Source: Chinchilla lanigera (taxonomy: Eukaryota > Chordata > Mammalia > Rodentia > Chinchillidae). From it: a stretch of 64,000 nt of DNA. The DNA lies in NCBI RefSeq assembly GCF_000276665.1, contig NW_004955447.1:14053498-14117497 (forward strand), in the 5' to 3' direction. Both the position numbers and the translations under genes were made by a program. This document shows, one piece after another, positions 49,048 through 58,215 of this stretch. Positions within the stretch are counted from its first letter, which is position 1; the number at the start of each line of letters is the position of its first letter. The notes beneath the pieces are model-generated. The model was not told the origin of the DNA, searched no databases, and saw only the letters and a program-made list of their open reading frames with translations.

Positions 49048-49190
49048 TACAGTGCAGTGTAATGGTTAAGAGCCACTTGGGAGGCTGAGGCAGGAGGATC
49101 GCTGCAAGTTTGAGCCCAGCTTGGGCTACCTAGTGAGTTCAAGTCCAGCCTAGGCTACATAGTGAGACCAAGTGTTAAAAAACAAACAAA
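49048..49190 (+). repeat. MIR start fused to B1
   Basis: 'cagtgtaatggttaagagcc' is a MIR 5' end, directly joined to a B1 lacking its left end. Confidence 0.6.
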
Positions 49191-49397
49191 AAAAGCAAGT
49201 GAGTTCCTCTCTTTCTGACCAAAGAAGCCCCTTCCCGACTATGTGCATGGCCTGTCTCCCACTTGAGAGAACGCTTGGCTCATCCACTGGGACCCATCTG
49301 CTGAGCAGGAGCTGGGCCTGGCTGAGCAGCGGGGTGCAGAGCTCTGCAGCCTTCTCCTGTGAGCATGGTTCTTTTTCTTCCTTTTTTCTCCCCTTGC

Positions 49398-49515
49398 ACC
49401 TTGGTCTCGCTATGTAGTTCAGTCTGGCCTTGAACTCACTATGTCATCCAGGCTGGCCTTGAATTTAAGGTGATCCTCCTGCCTCAGCTTCCAGGGTGCC
49501 GGGTTTATGGGCCTC
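49398..49515 (-). repeat. B1 with internal duplication
   Basis: 'ggtctcgctatgtagttcag' followed by 'atgtcatccaggctggcctt'. Confidence 0.8.
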
Positions 49516-49654
49516 TGCCACCTCGCCCATAGGGCCCATAGGACAGGACAACGTCTGGGACACCAGGGGGTTCTGAGCCCAAGGGTCAGAACTCTTTCTA
49601 GAGCCAGCTGAAGAAACTATCAGACTACAGAGGCAGAAAGCAAGAAAACACACG

Positions 49655-49960
49655 TGCGCGCAGACACGCACCCATGAGGGAGAGAAGCGGTGGGGCCGTG
49701 GGCCGTGCTCCCCCCTCCCCGCGGGAAGGGGCGCCCCGCGGAGTTCCTGCGCCGGCCTCTGGCGCCCCCTGGCGGCCGGTGGCGGAGGGCGGCGCGGGGC
49801 CCCGCAGGGCACTGTACACGTTCGGTGGGGCGGGGCGGAAGGACCCGGACGCTTGCGCATCCCTGCCCTGCTCAGCCGGGGCCGGGCGTTCCGGACACGG
49901 GTCCCCTCGCCCCGAGCGCCCGAGATGCGTGGATGCAGCCAGATCGCGGATGGCTTTTGA
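49655..49960. promoter_or_regulatory. CpG island-like patch in IGFBP7 intron 2
   Basis: Very GC-rich with dense CpG, including GGCGCGGGGCC and GGGGCGGGGCGG (Sp1-like). It contains the strong CTCF-like motif at 49759-49777. It could be a methylation-sensitive regulatory element or an internal promoter. No transcript can be inferred from sequence alone. Confidence 0.5.
49759..49777 (-). promoter_or_regulatory. CTCF-like site (reverse orientation)
   Basis: The - strand reads GGCCGCCAGGGGGCGCCAG, a near-perfect match to the CTCF core consensus (CCASYAGRKGGCRSY). Confidence 0.6.
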
Positions 49961-50027
49961 TCCAGCATGGACACGGAACTGCCCAAGACAAAGGGGATGT
50001 TGGGCTCCTCGCCTGGCACACAGAAAC

Positions 50028-50150
50028 TGCCGGGCGTGGTGGCGCACACGTGTGCCGAGCGCTGGGGAAGCTGAGGCAGGAGGGTCGCCACAAGTTTGAG
50101 GCCAGCTTGGGAGCAGCAGAGAGACTGTCTCAAAAAACAAAACAAAGAGA
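50028..50150 (+). repeat. B1 without internal duplication
   Basis: 'gccgggcgtggtggcgcaca' to 'gagactgtctcaaaaaacaa'. Lies beside the intron 2 CpG patch. Confidence 0.8.
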
Positions 50151-50399
50151 TCCTGCAGTTCAGAGAAAGCCGCATTCTTTCTTGCTTAGGAACTCAGCAA
50201 CAGCAGTCTCGGGGACACAAGCCTTCTCCATAGCTGTACGGCAATTCCTTTTTTTTAAATTATTAAACTCTTTAATTAAGTAACAAGGTGATTTTGTTAG
50301 CACTTTACTTCCTAGACGTGCCATGGTAGCTCGTGGAGTTGGGGCGCCGTTAGCAGTCTGTATGTCCTTACCAGCAGCGTTTTTCTTGCACTAAATATG

Positions 50400-50815
50400 G
50401 CGGCCCGGGGAGGTGGTGCATGCCTGTAATCCTAGCAGGAAGGCTGAGGCAGGAGGATCTCAAGGTCGAGCTTCACCTAAGCAACTTAGCAACTTAGTGA
50501 CTTAAGACTGCCTCAAAAATATTTATTTATGTACTTAAAAGAGCTAAGGATGTAGGTCAGTGAGAAAGCCCTGCATTTAATTACCATTAACCACGAAAAA
50601 ATTACAGTGATGATGAGAAACTAATGATTTAAAGGTTTATAAAGAGCTGGGCATGGTGGTGCACATCTGTAATCCCAGCACTCGGGAGGCTGAGGCAGGA
50701 GGATCGTTGCAAGTTCGAGGCCAGCCTGGGCTACAAAGTGAGCTCAAGGCCAATCAGAACTGCACAGCGCAACTGTCTCAAAAAGATAAAAAAAAAAAAA
50801 AGAAAAAAAAAAAAA
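50400..50815 (+). repeat. B1, ID-like unit and B1
   Basis: B1 50400-50522 (with 'gcaacttagcaacttag'), ID-like 50540-50600, B1 with internal duplication 50646-50815 and long A-tail. Confidence 0.8.
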
Positions 50816-51147
50816 GGTTTATGAAGAGTTTATAATTCTCCTTTCTCCTTCCACTTCCTAAATAACCACTGTGAACGGCCCTGGCTTCATCTTTCTGTAG
50901 CCTTTTTCACGCACAGACAGCCCGGGTGCAGCAGGGAGGTGGGGCTGTCACTGGCTCCTTTTTCCTGTCTAATGACTTTGGGGGCTCTCCACCCGCTTCT
51001 GCTGGCTGTAACTCCACACAGGGATGTGCCCTGCCCCGTTAAGCCATCCGCAGAATGTTTGTTGTTCCCAACTTTTCGACTCCCTAAACAAGGCTGCCTT
51101 AAACGTCTGAGCGCACATACACTACACGCTAATGCTCCTCATGGGGT

Positions 51148-51508
51148 GGGCAGAGTCCCGGCAGTCATGTGGCTAGGGAACTAGATCCCAGGAGTCACTG
51201 GTCAGGTGGCCCATTCCTCGGAAGTCAGGTAACTAAGTCCCCCCATCCCCGGTACCAGAAGTCACGTGCTAGGTGGGACTGCAGTACAGGAAGTTACTGG
51301 CTGGGTGAGAATGGAGTACCAGAAGTCACTGCCTGGATGGGAATAGAGTGCCGGAAGTCACTGGCTAGGTGGGAATAGAGTACTGGAAATCACTGGCTAG
51401 GTGGAACTGCCGTACTGGAAGTCGCTGGCTGGGTGGGAATGGAGTACCGGAAGTCACGTGGCTAGGTGGGAATAGAGTACCGGAAATCAGGTGGCTAGGT
51501 GGCACTAT
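51148..51508 (+). repeat. 32-bp minisatellite with ETS-like cores
   Basis: About 11 diverged copies of a unit like GGAATAGAGTACCGGAAGTC plus ACTGGCTAGGTG. The GTAC/GTGC landmark recurs at 51252, 51284, 51316, 51348, 51380, 51412, 51444 and 51477, so the period is 32 bases, with one extra base in the last interval. Copies left of 51250 are more degenerate. Several units contain CCGGAAGT (ETS-type), and one has it abutting CACGTG (51455-51460). It sits in IGFBP7 intron 2. Confidence 0.9.
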
Positions 51509-51739
51509 TTGTTCTAGTTATAATAAACAAGGTCAGGCAGCTGAGTGCATGGTGGAATTCTCGCTCCACAGCACCAGCAGGCACTGTCACTGTCACTGAG
51601 CACTGCCACCCTCTCACTAGCTTTAGCACACAGATCAGAATGGCATCTCTTGTGTGCGCTTGGCAGGCTTGCACACTGAGCTACTTCCTCAGTCCCTCAT
51701 CACTGCTTGCGTCCTTGATTACATCAAGATCTTCACGTT

Positions 51740-51898
51740 GTGCCGGGCATGGTGGCGCACGCCTGGAATCCCAGCACTCGGGAGGCTGAGGCAGGAGGAT
51801 CGTTGAGTTTGAGAGCAGCCTGCGCTACAAAGCGAGTTCAAGTCCAGCCTGAACTGCATAGCGAGACCGTTTCAAAAAAGACCAAAAAAAAAAAAAGA
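51740..51898 (+). repeat. B1 with internal duplication and target-site duplication
   Basis: Flanked by 'gatcttcacg' on both sides (about 51729 and 51901), a clear target-site duplication. Full-length and young. Confidence 0.9.
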
Positions 51899-52165
51899 GG
51901 GATCTTCACGCTGGGGTTCCTCATCTAAGAACTGCCCTTTCATACCCTTTACCTATTTTCTATGCAGTTCTTCAGCCTCTGGCTTTTTCTTACCTTAGAG
52001 ATAACTGAGCCTTTATTATGTATTACAAATACTTTTTGTAGACAATCGTTTTGTTTACAGTGGTTGGGGGGCAACCTGAAAATTTTAAAAGGTACGCATT
52101 TTATTAAAAATCTGAACATTTGCCAGGAAAACACAAATAGGTTCTTTGGTTTGTTTGGTTTTGTT

Positions 52166-52246
52166 TTTTTCCGGTACTGGGAATCGAACTCACTACCTCA
52201 TGTTTGCCAGGCAGCTGCTGTGCCGCTGAGCTAAATCCCCAGCTCC
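52166..52246 (-). repeat. ID SINE with target-site duplication
   Basis: 'ggtactgggaatcgaactca' to 'gagctaaatccccagctccc', flanked by 'cacaaataggttct' copies (about 52131 and 52247). Confidence 0.9.
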
Positions 52247-52249
52247 CAC

Positions 52250-52935
52250 AAATAGGTTCTATAATACATAAATGGGTCTGAAAATTTCCCTGAGCAACTT
52301 CCTAAATGTCTCATCCCATAGTAACCGGACACATCTACCGTGTATTGTAAGAACTGGCACCTTTTCTTACTTCTTGCTGCTTATTTACAACCGCACAAGC
52401 AGGACAGCTGAGGAGTGACCAGCACAGCCACTCCTGGGCCCAGTCTCCACCTTACGCAACTTCCTAGGCAGTTTTTCCTGCGCGAAGGTTTCCAGGGTTT
52501 AGGCTCGAACCTCCAGTCCATGATCTGCAGAACTGTCCTCAGGCTAGCAACTTTTTACAAACTCTTACTTAAGTAAGTTTGCCATATAAAAAAGTAGCCA
52601 CATAAAAATTCTTGGTCCATCCATGTATGGTGCATAACTTTTTATACTACGTTAATTAAAATATATCATGAATTGTATCAAACATATTTAACAAGAATAG
52701 TTTGTGCATAATGGTTTGTGTTAATTAGCACAAAATGCTTTCCCAAAAACCTAAGAGTTATGTGATCTACAGATCCACCATTCAGTTGCTTTGATTCAGT
52801 ATTCCTGTGCTATAAATCTTATCTTTCTGCTTTGGTCATAGACAAAACCTTTATAGGATACTGGGCTTCAGTGGATAAAGGCCTAAGATAATTGAATGAA
52901 ATTAGTACCCAAAACCTGAAGACCCATTTTAAAGA
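52250..52935. other. Gene-free AT-rich sequence, intron 2
   Basis: No SINE or exon recognised. Confidence 0.4.
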
Positions 52936-52939
52936 ACTT

Positions 52940-53520
52940 TTTTTTGAAACAGGATCTTGCTGTGTAGCCCAAGCTGGCCTTCAAGTGATCTTCCTGCCTC
53001 AGCCTCCTGAGTGCTACAATCACAGGCCTGCACCACCATGCTCAATTTAAGTAACTATTGCAAAAGCTGCGTTCACATAAACTGTTTCTGCCAGCTACTT
53101 GGGAAACGGAAGGAAAACCTGCCTGTTCTGTGTTTTGTCTTCATAGCATTCATAGGAAGAGGAGACTAAGTTGCCTAGTATTCTTCCTCTGATGGTGGGA
53201 ATATAGAGAAATTCCTTTGTTACAGAAGAAATTAAAAAGGAAACTACCTCTCTGAGATTTTAAGTCCTTCCCATTACAAAAGTAATGACAATAAATATCA
53301 ATTTAGCTCCTAAAAGAGGCCTAGCATAAAGCAAACATTTTTCTCAAGACCCCCTATTATCACAAGCCCTAAATTACGTGTATCTTAGCCAGGTGCAGTG
53401 GTGCATACCTGTCTGATCCTAGCACTTAGGAGGCTGAGGCAGGAAGATGACCAAGAGTTCCAGGTGACTGAACTACTACACAGTGAGCTACTACACACTA
53501 CCTCAAAAAACAAAACAAAA
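52940..53520. repeat. B1 (52940-53045, -) and B1 (53388-53520, +)
   Basis: An inverted B1 pair about 340 bases apart in IGFBP7 intron 2. Confidence 0.75.
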
Positions 53521-54243
53521 AATCATAGCCTGTAACTGAGCTTCTAAATATATGTGTAGGGGGATAACAAGTACGTTTTTTGTTGTGTATTTTTTGCATG
53601 TTTTCCAAAGCTTTCATAACGAATGGTTTGACCTCTGAAAGGAGGGAGGACGTTAAGACAGTATTCACCGTTGGCCTTCAGCCAGGCAAAGTGGGTGTCT
53701 GAAGCCAGCCTTCCAGACCCACCCTGGCAGGAGCGGGCGCAGGCTTTGTTGAGAACAGTGGCACAGTTGCATGTGACAGGCACTCTGGACCTCACGTCTT
53801 CAGTAAATACATCGCCTGAATCCTTAGCCCCAGCACAAAGAAAGGGAGTGGGCCTCGGCCTCCGCCTGTTTCCCACTGAGGCTGGCACAGAAGAGCCCGA
53901 GGCCCAGGCATGCCCAGCGCGCTAGCCCCGAGGGACCGAGCGCCCGCCACTCAGGCAGATAAGAAAGGCCCTGCGGTGAGGAGCGGCATTTCCGTGGGCA
54001 GCACAGTGAGGAAAGGATGAGCCTGTCTCCGCCGAACAACAGGGAAACTAAAACACCGGCTAGTCCAGTGTGGGAAGCCAGTGGGAGGCAATAAACGCTG
54101 TATTTTCATGAGCATTCCGGACAGGGAACACGTGAGTGAATTACTGGATGTAATGTGGTGAGAAAGCCTGATGTCCACCTTGTGCAGTTCTCAGTGCGGC
54201 CGTTTCTGAGTTGAAGTTTTGATGCACAAAATGTTTTTTGCAG

Positions 54244-54360
54244 GTCAAAAGGGGTAACTATGGAGTTCAAAGGACGGAACTTCTGCCTGGCGACCGGGAC
54301 AACCTGGCCATTCAGACCCGCGGTGGCCCCGAGAAGCACGAAGTGACCGGCTGGGTGCTG
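54244..54360 (+). CDS. IGFBP7: IGFBP7 exon 3 (middle of Ig-like domain)
   Basis: This 117-base exon is in phase 0 at both ends and encodes 39 residues (about 196-234). It runs from VKRGNYGVQRTELLPG to HEVTGWVL. The acceptor is TTTTTTGCAG and the donor is GTGCGT. Against the remembered human sequence the visible change is His to Asn in the RG(H/N)YG segment. The exon supplies the central strands of the Ig-like C2 domain. Confidence 0.95.
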
Positions 54361-54782
54361 GTGCGTACCAAGGGCTGAGGTCTCCTTCTGGGGCCGGCTC
54401 AACCGGGCCTGGAGGGGGCCGGGAGCGCTGGCTCTTCCCGTCCGAACAGCCTTGCCATGGGCCACTGCTCCTTGCAGCAGGAACCAAGGGAGACCTGAAG
54501 GCGGTTTAGGAGCAGTATGGAGAATTCTCCCAGGGTGACACGAGCGTTACATTCCTGAGTTCTGATCTCGGGAACCTCGCAGATCGTGCCCCTATAGCCT
54601 CCCTCCAGCTGCACGCTTGCACAGGGTTTCCAGAGCTGTCCAGGGCGCTTCCCGCCTCCTTGCCCAGGACCTGCGCAGCTTGCTCGAGTCCTTCAGCCAT
54701 GTTAGGGGCCTGGGGAAGTGAGGACCTAGTGGAGGCCCGTGAAAAGGGGACCACCCGGCACTGATGCCCTCTCCTCTCACAG

Positions 54783-54909
54783 GTGTCTCCTCTGAGCAAG
54801 GAGGACGACGGAGAATACGAGTGCCACGCGTCCAACTCCCAGGGACAGGCCTCAGCGTCTGCCAAGATCACAGTGGTTGATGCCCTACATGAAGTACCAG
54901 TGGATAAGG
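54783..54909 (+). CDS. IGFBP7: IGFBP7 exon 4 (end of Ig-like domain)
   Basis: This 127-base exon encodes about residues 235-276 plus the first base of a glycine codon. It begins VSPLSKEDDGEYECHASNSQ, containing the DxGxYxC signature of an Ig fold with the second disulfide cysteine (~248), and ends ALHEVPVDK. The acceptor is CTCTCACAG. The donor is taken as GTCTGT after the lone G (54910), which keeps the phase needed for exon 5. If this donor were not used, translation would stop two codons on (GGT CTG TGA), giving a shorter C-terminus. The human protein is remembered with KKG here instead of DKG. Confidence 0.93.
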
Positions 54910-55004
54910 GTCTGTGAGAAGAGGTGGGTCAGGCTTCCGCTTAATCAAGAATACAATCCACGATATATTGCAGACATGTACTAATGTTTTTTTGGGGGGA
55001 GGGT

Positions 55005-55288
55005 GTCTTTTTGAGACCGAGTTCAGGCTGGCCTTGAGCTCACCTTCTAGCCTAGGCTGGTCTCAAATGTGCAACAGTTCTGCCTCAGCCTCCCAAGTGC
55101 TGGGATTGCAGGCGTGTCTGGCTAAAAAATTTTTTTAGTTTTTTTTTTGAGACCAGGTCTCATTGTGTAGTCCAGGCTGGCCATGAACTCACTTTGTAGC
55201 CCAGGCTGGACTTGAACTCATGGTAATCTTCCTGCCTCAGCCTCCTGAGTGCTGAGATTACAGGCGTGTGCCACCACACCCAACTAAA
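55005..55288 (-). repeat. Two B1 copies (55005-55125, 55142-55288)
   Basis: Same orientation, in IGFBP7 intron 4 shortly after exon 4. The second has the internal duplication. Confidence 0.85.
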
Positions 55289-55302
55289 AGATTTTTAAAG
55301 AT

Positions 55303-55319
55303 ACACACACACACACACA
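55303..55319 (+). repeat. (CA)n short run
   Basis: About nine CA units. Confidence 0.9.
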
Positions 55320-56160
55320 GAACCAAGCATCTAAGCATACGATGCTGTAAACAGTCTCACCAATGCTAGGAACCACAGGGCATTAGACAGGACATTAAAA
55401 TGTGGATCACATGACCCCAGAACCTGTGGGTGCCAATACTATGACTTAGATGCCTCTACCTTACCTTAGACTTAGGAGTCAAAACCCAAGCGTGACTAGA
55501 AAGGCTTGTATTTCTCGTAACTATCTATGTGGCATTTTCCCCTTGTGTTAAGGGGAAATGGTTGTGGGCAATCTGGCCTTCCACTTTGAGCTTTTAAGAG
55601 AAAAACCAGGCAGGTGCGGATGTATTTTGGCAAACAGCCAGTTCTGCTCCGTCCCGCCCGGATGCCCCTCTGCAGCAGCCGCAGCGGCGCCCCGCGTACA
55701 GGTTAGTGGTGGTGTCTGAGCCGGTTCTCCCTTACACCAGTCGGGAACAAACTCTACCGTCAGCTTCTGTCAGGCCTTGCTGCTGCGCAGATCACTCAGT
55801 GCGGAATGGAAGGACCCCGCAGGGAAAGAGGTTTGGTCAGAGCTCCGTCGGCCACGACAGGCAAAGCCAGGCAGGGAGAGCAACAGCGGCAGCTAGGAGA
55901 CAGCCGCGCGTCTGCTCAGCTCTGGCGCGCTCTTCGGGAAGCTCTCAGCAGAGCTGGACACGAAGCAGTTCCTCGGCCTCGGGGCTCCACTTGCTCATGG
56001 GCAGGTGTGTGCTGCCAGGTCCGTGAGGGCCCCTGGACCCGTAGGCCCGCGGAGCGAGGTTACTTCCGTACCTACGGTCACACATCCCACACTCCACAGC
56101 ACCGCGGCACGTCACTCTCACTTGTGAAAGATCTCCTACGTACTTTCACCCCCATCGTTT
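55320..56160. other. Gene-free IGFBP7 intron 4 sequence
   Basis: 55600-56100 is CpG-rich with overlapping meaningless frames. No exon seen. Confidence 0.4.
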
Positions 56161-56162
56161 TG

Positions 56163-56405
56163 TTTTGGAGACAAGGTTTCGCTACATAGCTCAGGCTGGC
56201 CTTGAACTCAGCGACCCTTCCTGCCTCAGGTTCCCAGGTGCTGGGATTACGGTGTGCCCGACCATGCCTACTTTGCTTGGTTGATCAAGAGACAGGGTCT
56301 CACTGTTACCTAGCCTGGCCTTGAACTCCAGGGCTCAAACGACCCTCCCGCCTCAGCCTCCCAAGCAGCAGAGATAACACGTGCACACGACTATGCCCTG
56401 CTCTT
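56163..56405 (-). repeat. Two old B1 copies
   Basis: 56163-56270 and 56285-56405, just upstream of IGFBP7 exon 5. Confidence 0.75.
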
Positions 56406-56495
56406 CAGCCCCACGTTGCAACAGCTTCCTATACTTGGAAACACTAAGCTACATGACGATTAAAAAGTCAACCGTGTCTTTCTCTTTTTACACAG

Positions 56496-56551
56496 GTGGA
56501 GGTGCTGACTATAAACTTGCAGAATATATAAAGCTACACAGCCGGCAGTAG
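56496..56551 (+). CDS. IGFBP7: IGFBP7 exon 5 coding part, with shifted and extended C-terminus
   Basis: The acceptor is TTTTTACACAG at 56485-56495. The first two bases complete the glycine codon begun in exon 4, and the frame then reads GGADYKLAEYIKLHSRQ and stops at TAG 56549-56551. The human protein ends GEGAEL followed by TAA. The corresponding CTATAA is still visible at 56509-56514 but is out of frame, because one base of the preceding Glu codon appears to be missing. The predicted protein is therefore about 12 residues longer than the human one (about 294 against 282 if exon 1 is similar). The downstream sequence aligns well with the known IGFBP7 3' UTR, so the exon identity is sound. 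A sequencing or assembly error remains possible. Confidence 0.8.
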
Positions 56552-56699
56552 TCACAGATAACTACAGCTCCTGTTCTTGCCTGAAAACAAGTTTCTTTTA
56601 ATCTAATCCACTAACCCTTTAGATATTCACTGTTTTTACTGGTTTTGGATTTTAGAAAAATCCAAATTAAAGGTAACACATCCACACTATCTACAAAAA

Positions 56700-56705
56700 T
56701 TTATT
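56700..56705 (-). terminator. POLR2B poly(A) signal (candidate)
   Basis: AATAAA on the - strand, 41 bases from the opposing IGFBP7 signal and followed by a GT-rich downstream element. Confidence 0.65.
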
Positions 56706-56745
56706 GTCTATTTACAGAAAAAAAAGCATACATATCACTAAACCA

Positions 56746-56751
56746 AATAAA
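56746..56751 (+). terminator. IGFBP7 poly(A) signal
   Basis: Canonical AATAAA about 195 bases after the predicted stop, followed by a GT-rich tract some 25-45 bases downstream. Confidence 0.8.
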
Positions 56752-56891
56752 ACGCTTTTTACCGCAATACATTACAGTGTGTCTTTTTGGGGGGTGCTGG
56801 GGACTGAACTCCTATCTTGTCATTTTTTTTCAAAGCCATGTCATAGGAACAAGACATAAACAAGGATCTTGTTGAGAACCTTTTAAAAGAG

Positions 56892-57227
<336 letters not shown>

Positions 57228-57277
57228 TTATTTAAAAAAGATAAACAGTTTGGAAAAAGTACCTTTTTTTTTTTCTA

Positions 57278-57691
<414 letters not shown>

Positions 57692-57730
57692 TTACAACTT
57701 ACACAAACCACTCACTCACAGCACAGGTAA

Positions 57731-57773
57731 GCGCCTCCGGGTGGCCTAGTGGTTAGCACTCGGCGCTCTCACG
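57731..57773 (+). pseudogene. tRNA-Glu(CTC) 5'-half-like insertion
   Basis: Positions 57736-57772 resemble nucleotides 1-38 of mammalian tRNA-Glu(CTC). The D-arm motif GTGGCCTAGTGGTTAG and the anticodon arm CGGCGCTCTCAC are both clear, and similarity ends at the 3' side of the anticodon loop. The 43-base insert is bounded by identical 10-base repeats GCACAGGTAA at 57721-57730 and 57774-57783, as expected of a LINE-mobilised retroposon without a poly(A) tail. There is no T-arm and no acceptor 3' strand, so this is not a functional tRNA gene. It lies antisense in POLR2B intron 23. Confidence 0.6.
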
Positions 57774-58021
57774 GCACAGGTAAAGGGACACTGCGAAGGA
57801 GAACCGGGCTCTAACTTTTTCTCTAGCTGGCGGGAAGAAGTCTACCAGCCACCTGACGGGCACAGGGCCCCAAAATAGAGTAGGAACACTAGATTCTCAA
57901 GTACAGCAGTTAATTTTCTTCATGAACTACAATGAAGTCACAGAACAGGCTCAATAAGCTATTGTTTCACTTCCTAAAAATCAACGCTATACTGAAAAGT
58001 GAATTCAAGAAAACAAATTTT

Positions 58022-58215
58022 TTTTGTACTGGCAATCGAACTCAGGACCTTGCACATGCCCGGCAGGCGCATGTGCTGCTGGGCTATATCCCCGGCCCTA
58101 AGATTTAAATTAATTTAAATAAGGTGTCTGGGGACTGGGGATTTAGCTCAGCGGCATAGGGCCTGCCTGGCAAGCGCAAGGCCATGAGTTTGATTCCTGG
58201 TACCAGGAAAAAAAA
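58022..58215. repeat. Inverted ID pair in POLR2B intron
   Basis: ID at 58022-58098 (-) and ID at 58130-58215 (+), about 30 bases apart, so the pre-mRNA can fold into a hairpin of ~75 pairs. Confidence 0.85.

Larger units (their letters stand above)
1..56770 (+). other. IGFBP7: IGFBP7 gene, intron 1 (part) to 3' end
   Basis: Insulin-like growth factor binding protein 7 is a secreted glycoprotein of the extracellular matrix and vessel wall that binds IGFs weakly and also activin and collagens. The family protein has a signal peptide, an IGFBP domain and a Kazal-like region, all in exon 1, followed by an Ig-like C2 domain. Four exons are seen here, encoding the Ig-like domain from residue ~159 (human numbering) to the C-terminus. 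Exon 1 was looked for (cysteine-rich IGFBP motif) and not found, so the left 48.7 kb is inferred to be intron 1, which is known to be very long in this gene. The convergent neighbour POLR2B matches the arrangement known in mammals. The predicted C-terminus is altered (see exon 5). Confidence 0.93.
56552..56770 (+). other. IGFBP7: IGFBP7 3' UTR and poly(A) region
   Basis: The text after the stop resembles the known IGFBP7 3' UTR closely, including the tract with CTGTTCTTGCCT and TTTCTTTTAATC. The poly(A) signal AATAAA lies at 56746-56751. A GT-rich stretch at about 56777-56795 is placed where a downstream element is expected. The exact cleavage site is inferred. The segment crosses the 3' end of POLR2B on the other strand. 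Confidence 0.8.
56680..56891 (-). other. POLR2B: POLR2B 3' UTR (proximal) and poly(A) region
   Basis: On the - strand, AATAAA lies at 56700-56705 (TTTATT on +), followed on the - strand by a GT-rich tract around 56675-56695, as expected for a poly(A) site. The inferred 3' UTR is about 210 bases and lies antisense to the distal part of the IGFBP7 3' UTR. Longer alternative UTRs cannot be excluded. Confidence 0.65.

Noticed and set aside
49465..50175. 236-codon - strand and 197-codon + strand frames in intron 2
   Set aside because: They include inverted B1 sequence at the ends and the CpG-rich patch in the middle, where stop codons are rare. No recognisable product.
51148..51508. CRISPR array
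   Set aside because: Regular 32-base repeats could mimic one, but there are no separate repeats and unique spacers, and the locus is a rodent intron.
51169..51599. Overlapping frames with repeated 'GIE..KSLARW' peptides
   Set aside because: They are translations of the 32-bp minisatellite; 32 is not a multiple of three, so no single frame is maintained.
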